A stretch of 64,000 nucleotides of DNA from assembly GCA_963841045.1 (NCBI GenBank), contig CAWJBD010000002.1, positions 186,001 through 250,000 on the forward strand. The letters are read 5' to 3'. Within the stretch, counting starts at the first letter, position 1; each line of letters opens with the position of its first letter. This document shows, in pieces, positions 61,282 through 64,000 of this stretch. Under the pieces are notes generated by a model. It did not search any database, was not told the DNA's origin, and saw only the letters and a program-made list of their open reading frames with translations. The stretch comes from Aalborgiella sp963841045 (lineage in GTDB: Bacteria > Pseudomonadota > Gammaproteobacteria > Burkholderiales > Burkholderiaceae_C). Both the position numbers and the translations under genes were made by a program.

Positions 61282-62205
61282 ATGCTTCAGCAAAAGACGA
61301 TTAAGAAAGCAATTCACACTGTGGGAGTAGGGCTGCACAGTGGTCAACGAGTTGAAATCACTTTAAAGCCTGGACTACCCAATACGGGCATTATTTTTCG
61401 GCGTACTGACATCAAGGATTCAACCGACATTCATGTTTCTGCGCAATCAGTTACTGATACGCGGCTCGCTTCCACTATTTCCAATAACGAAGTTAAAGTC
61501 CAAACAGTGGAGCACTTGATGTCGGCTTGTGCTGGTTTGGAAATTGACAATTTGTATGTTGATATCACTGGTGAAGAAATACCAATTCTTGATGGTTCAT
61601 CATCAACTTTTGTATTCTTATTGAAACGGGCTGGAATCGAGGTGCAAAAAGCACCAAGACAATTCATACGTGTGACATCACCAATCATGGTCTCCGAAGG
61701 AGAAGGTGAAACTTTGAAGTGGGCTAAATTAGATCCACATCATGGTTTCAAACTAAATTTTGAAATCCAATTCGCACACAGTGCGGTTGACGCTACTGGT
61801 CAAATTTCAGATTTCGAAATTGGTAGGGATTCGTACGAACGTGATATTGCCAGAGCGAGGACATTTTGTTTTACAAAAGACGTAGAAATGATGCGAGGGA
61901 TTGGTCTGGCGCTAGGTGGTGGTTTGGATAATGCAATCGTAATGGACGATTACAAAGTCTTGAATTCCGATGGATTGAGATACAGTGACGAGTTTGTTAA
62001 GCACAAAATGTTAGATGCAATGGGAGATCTCTATTTATTAGGGCGTCCATTGCTAGCTTGCTACTCTGCATTCCGTTCAGGTCATGCCTTGAATAATAAG
62101 TTATTAAGGGCTTTGTTAGAACAAAAAGACGCTTTTGAATATGTCACGATAGATGAAAAGGGTGATATCCCAAGTGGTTACGGGCAGTTAATGAATGCTT
62201 TTTAA
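61282..62205 (+). CDS. lpxC: UDP-3-O-acyl-N-acetylglucosamine deacetylase LpxC
   Basis: Zinc deacetylase for the first committed step of lipid A synthesis, 307 residues. The zinc motif is VEHLMSA near residue 79 and the second is HKMLDAMGDLYLLG. The catalytic histidine is in SGHALNN. The substrate loop TGEEIPILDGSS is present. LpxC follows ftsZ in most betaproteobacteria. The 80-bp leader is A+T-rich without a clear ribosome-binding site. Confidence 0.94.
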   Translation: MLQQKTIKKAIHTVGVGLHSGQRVEITLKPGLPNTGIIFRRTDIKDSTDIHVSAQSVTDTRLASTISNNEVKVQTVEHLMSACAGLEIDNLYVDITGEEIPILDGSSSTFVFLLKRAGIEVQKAPRQFIRVTSPIMVSEGEGETLKWAKLDPHHGFKLNFEIQFAHSAVDATGQISDFEIGRDSYERDIARARTFCFTKDVEMMRGIGLALGGGLDNAIVMDDYKVLNSDGLRYSDEFVKHKMLDAMGDLYLLGRPLLACYSAFRSGHALNNKLLRALLEQKDAFEYVTIDEKGDIPSGYGQLMNAF

Positions 62206-62222
62206 GCATAGAAAGAATACTC

Positions 62223-62396
62223 ATGCTGGTATTTAGATGGATCATGCTCTTGTCTATGGTTTCATGTGCAGCTCTGTTTGTTCTATTTGCTTTTACTGGA
62301 AATGATCAATACAAAAAGCATGGTCTAAATTTACTGAAATTCACATTGGCAATCCTATTCGTGTTTTTTGGTGTTTTGATTTTTCAACGAATCTAG
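62223..62396 (+). CDS. Small hydrophobic protein, 57 residues, after lpxC
   Basis: The frame from ATG 62223 to TAG 62396 encodes 57 residues with two hydrophobic segments (about 5-24 and 38-54) around a short polar loop (TGNDQYKKHGLN). The arrangement suggests a two-helix hairpin in the inner membrane. The sequence just before the ATG is only AGAAAG. It starts 18 bp after lpxC on the same strand and is probably co-transcribed with it. I do not recognise the family. Confidence 0.65.
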   Translation: MLVFRWIMLLSMVSCAALFVLFAFTGNDQYKKHGLNLLKFTLAILFVFFGVLIFQRI

Positions 62397-62437
62397 AATT
62401 GCGGCCAATCTGGATGTTAGTTATATAAGGCAGCTCA

Positions 62438-62986
62438 CTAATAACTTCTGCCTGCTTTATAAAAGGCAGAACGTTTTCGCTCAGTAGCAGTGGCATTTTT
62501 AATTTTGCTTAAAGAGTCATTGGTATGTGCATGTGTAATCGCCAGACCCAAAGCATCTGAAGCATCCATGCCAGGCAAACTTGGAAGTGTCAACAATCGT
62601 TTTACCATCTCTTGAATTTGTATTTTTTGTGCTCGTCCATAACCAACGACGGCTTGTTTCATCTGTAAAGCTGTGTATTCGAAAACAGGTAGTTGTTTCG
62701 AAACCAGGGCTGCAATGCAAGCTCCTCGTGCTTGTCCCAAAAGTAGAGTAGATTGTGGGTTGACATTGACAAACACGATTTCAACAGAAGCAATATCGGG
62801 CTGATAGCGCGTGACAATTTCTTGTATCCCTTCGAAAATTACTTTAATTCTGCTTGGCAAATCTCCTGTTTCGATGTGGGTCGTGCTGATTGTGCCACTG
62901 GCAACATAGGTAATATTTGAACCATCTTTGTCTATGACGCCAAACCCAGTTGTTCGTAATCCAGGGTCAATGCCTATGATTCGCAT
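62438..62986 (-). CDS. ruvC: Holliday junction resolvase RuvC
   Basis: Endonuclease that cuts four-way junctions, acting with RuvAB. The 182 residues start MRIIGIDPGLRTTGFGV with D7, followed by SVEIVFVNVNPQSTLLLGQARG with the second acidic residue and MDASDALGLAITH with the last two. The ATG at 62986 is preferred over the one at 63004 because it matches the family start. It starts just after the mtgA stop and probably shares its transcript. Confidence 0.92.
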   Translation of the reverse strand: MRIIGIDPGLRTTGFGVIDKDGSNITYVASGTISTTHIETGDLPSRIKVIFEGIQEIVTRYQPDIASVEIVFVNVNPQSTLLLGQARGACIAALVSKQLPVFEYTALQMKQAVVGYGRAQKIQIQEMVKRLLTLPSLPGMDASDALGLAITHAHTNDSLSKIKNATATERKRSAFYKAGRSY

Positions 62987-62987
62987 A

Positions 62988-63746
62988 TTATGGGGTTTCA
63001 GCATCGCCTAAGCGTGCAACGATAGTGGATGTACGACTGATAAGATAGGGCGATGAAGAGTTTTTTTCATAAAATTTTGGCCTTGGTAACATGACAGCTA
63101 GACGGGCAGATTCATAAACATTCAATTGCTTGGCAGGTTTTTTGAAATAATGCTGTGCTGCTGCTTCAGCCCCAAATATCCCTTCCCCCCATTCAACGTT
63201 GTTCAAGTAAATTTCCAGAATTTTTTGTTTTGAGAGTATTAACTCGATCAATACAGTCAATACAAATTCTTGACCTTTACGAAATAAAGTACGCTCTCCA
63301 GAGAGGAATAAATTTTTTGCCAATTGTTGACTGATGGTAGAGCCGCCAATTACTTTTGGCGGCTTAACAGGCCTTTGTTGCGATTTGTTTGTGACGGCTG
63401 GATTTCGCTTAGCCCTTTGTTCTGCCAGTTCTTGAGCTTTTGAATTTTTCAACCAAGCCTGCTCTATGGCATCCCATTCAATGCCATCATGGTATACAAA
63501 ATCACCATCTTCAGCTGCAATGACGGCTCGCTTTAAATTAGAAGAAATTTCTGAATAATTCACCCATGATTGTTGCCACTTAAGCGATTTATATTTTTCG
63601 ATAATGCGCCAAGTCTCTGATCGCTGAAATGCGCTAGATTGTGGTGTCACAACCGGCATCCAGCAAATTTTAAATAAGAAAAAAATTTGCAAAGTGAAAA
63701 CAGCTGCAATGAATAATAAAAATAATTGTCGTGCTGCTTTCATCAT
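62988..63746 (-). CDS. mtgA: Monofunctional peptidoglycan transglycosylase MtgA
   Basis: Polymerises lipid II into glycan strands without a transpeptidase domain. It is 252 residues with one N-terminal membrane helix (about 6-26). GT51 motifs are AAEDGDFVYHDGIEW with the catalytic glutamate, GGSTISQQLAKNLFLS, and KILEIYLNNVEWGEGIFGAEAAAQHYF. A Lys/Arg/Gln-rich insert lies between the first two. The frame is open 9 bp further upstream to another ATG. It follows a tonB-like gene closely and precedes ruvC. Confidence 0.9.
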   Translation of the reverse strand: MMKAARQLFLLFIAAVFTLQIFFLFKICWMPVVTPQSSAFQRSETWRIIEKYKSLKWQQSWVNYSEISSNLKRAVIAAEDGDFVYHDGIEWDAIEQAWLKNSKAQELAEQRAKRNPAVTNKSQQRPVKPPKVIGGSTISQQLAKNLFLSGERTLFRKGQEFVLTVLIELILSKQKILEIYLNNVEWGEGIFGAEAAAQHYFKKPAKQLNVYESARLAVMLPRPKFYEKNSSSPYLISRTSTIVARLGDAETP

Positions 63747-63756
63747 GCTTAACAAA

Positions 63757-64000
63757 TTATTGTTGAGTCAATTTGGTTTTAAGGCCATCATCTCTTGTAA
63801 ATCGAAATTGTGAGACCATCACAATTTCATCCGCGCCACGGCGCATGGCAGGTGAAAATACTCCAAATGGTCCTGATGCATTCGCAATAGCAAGTGCACG
63901 ACGGTCCAGTGCCAAATTCCCTGAACTCTGCACAACTTCTGAAGACAGTATTCTGCCGTCATGGTTAACTGTCAATATGATTGTTAAATCGCCATAGAGT
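63757..64000 (-). CDS. C-terminal part of a TonB-like protein, gene continues beyond window
   Basis: The frame is open from the window edge to the stop at 63757 and encodes about 80 residues of a TonB C-terminal domain: LTVNHDGRILSSEVVQSSGN, LALDRRALAIANASGPFGVF and QFRFTRD. This domain links the inner-membrane ExbBD motor to outer-membrane receptors. The internal ATG at 63975 lies inside the domain and is not the true start. The stop is only about 10 bp before the mtgA start. Confidence 0.75.
   Translation of the reverse strand, partial: LYGDLTIILTVNHDGRILSSEVVQSSGNLALDRRALAIANASGPFGVFSPAMRRGADEIVMVSQFRFTRDDGLKTKLTQQ

Noticed and set aside
1..64000. tRNA, rRNA, CRISPR arrays and insertion sequences
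   Set aside because: I saw no cloverleaf, rRNA-like stretch, regularly spaced repeat array or transposase in any frame.

Overview
The window looks like chromosome from a betaproteobacterium of the order Burkholderiales, probably Comamonadaceae or a close relative with an unusually modest G+C content. The pointers are a Bug/TctC-type periplasmic binding protein, a PHA-granule-system protein, a WS/DGAT acyltransferase, the order dapF-DUF484-xerC, a DksA of the one-cysteine type, and a complete dcw (division and cell wall) cluster. I see no rRNA, tRNA, CRISPR array, prophage or insertion sequence. From about 43 kb onward the sequence is visibly richer in A+T than the left part.

Layout. 1-5 kb: partial FMN-dependent alpha-hydroxy-acid (lactate) dehydrogenase, xerD, a Bug binding protein, an AEC carrier and queG. 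5-10 kb: tsaE-amiC, a thioesterase/DedA pair, mutL and a 48-residue DUF3149 membrane peptide behind two FNR-like boxes. 10.3-15.1 kb: an RND efflux operon (fusion protein, pump, DUF2892 protein) behind a CsoR/FrmR-like palindrome. 15.2-24.2 kb: a seven-gene fatty-acid oxidation operon behind a perfect 11-bp-arm palindrome. 24.2-34.3 kb: a molybdopterin oxidoreductase, a predicted aminopeptidase lipoprotein, DAHP synthase, the PHA-system protein, an acyl-CoA-binding protein, a YhhN protein, WS/DGAT, SppA, a Rieske protein, a phosphoglycolate-phosphatase-like HAD protein and a GNAT acetyltransferase. 34.3-35 kb: a HigBA-type toxin-antitoxin pair. 35-43.8 kb: uvrA, dapF, DUF484, xerC, a COG0523 metal GTPase, a DksA with a histone-H1-like tail, and an orphan gene. 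44-62.2 kb: mraZ-rsmH-ftsL-ftsI-murE-murF-mraY-murD-ftsW-murG-murC-ddl-ftsQ-ftsA-ftsZ-lpxC. 62.2-64 kb: a 57-residue membrane peptide, ruvC, mtgA and the end of a TonB-like gene.

Two things stand out. First, a short interspersed repeat (48-bp core, about 65 bp with its longer arm) occurs six times with rigid internal spacing. Five copies lie inside protein-coding genes in an open frame (mutL, an acyl-CoA dehydrogenase, a GST, a predicted aminopeptidase, dapF), in both orientations, and so add peptide inserts to unrelated proteins; the sixth is intergenic. Second, nine single-base frame disruptions hit otherwise intact genes, several of them normally essential (murE, ftsW, uvrA twice, mutL, a COG0523 GTPase, DUF484, YhhN). 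Eight of the nine are +1 insertions, which points to sequence error rather than gene decay.

Functionally the left half centres on lipid and storage metabolism (beta-oxidation, WS/DGAT, PHA system, acyl-CoA-binding protein), genome maintenance (mutL, uvrA, xerC, xerD, ruvC) and envelope stress and export. The right half is the peptidoglycan precursor and divisome operon, with many genes overlapping by a few bases.
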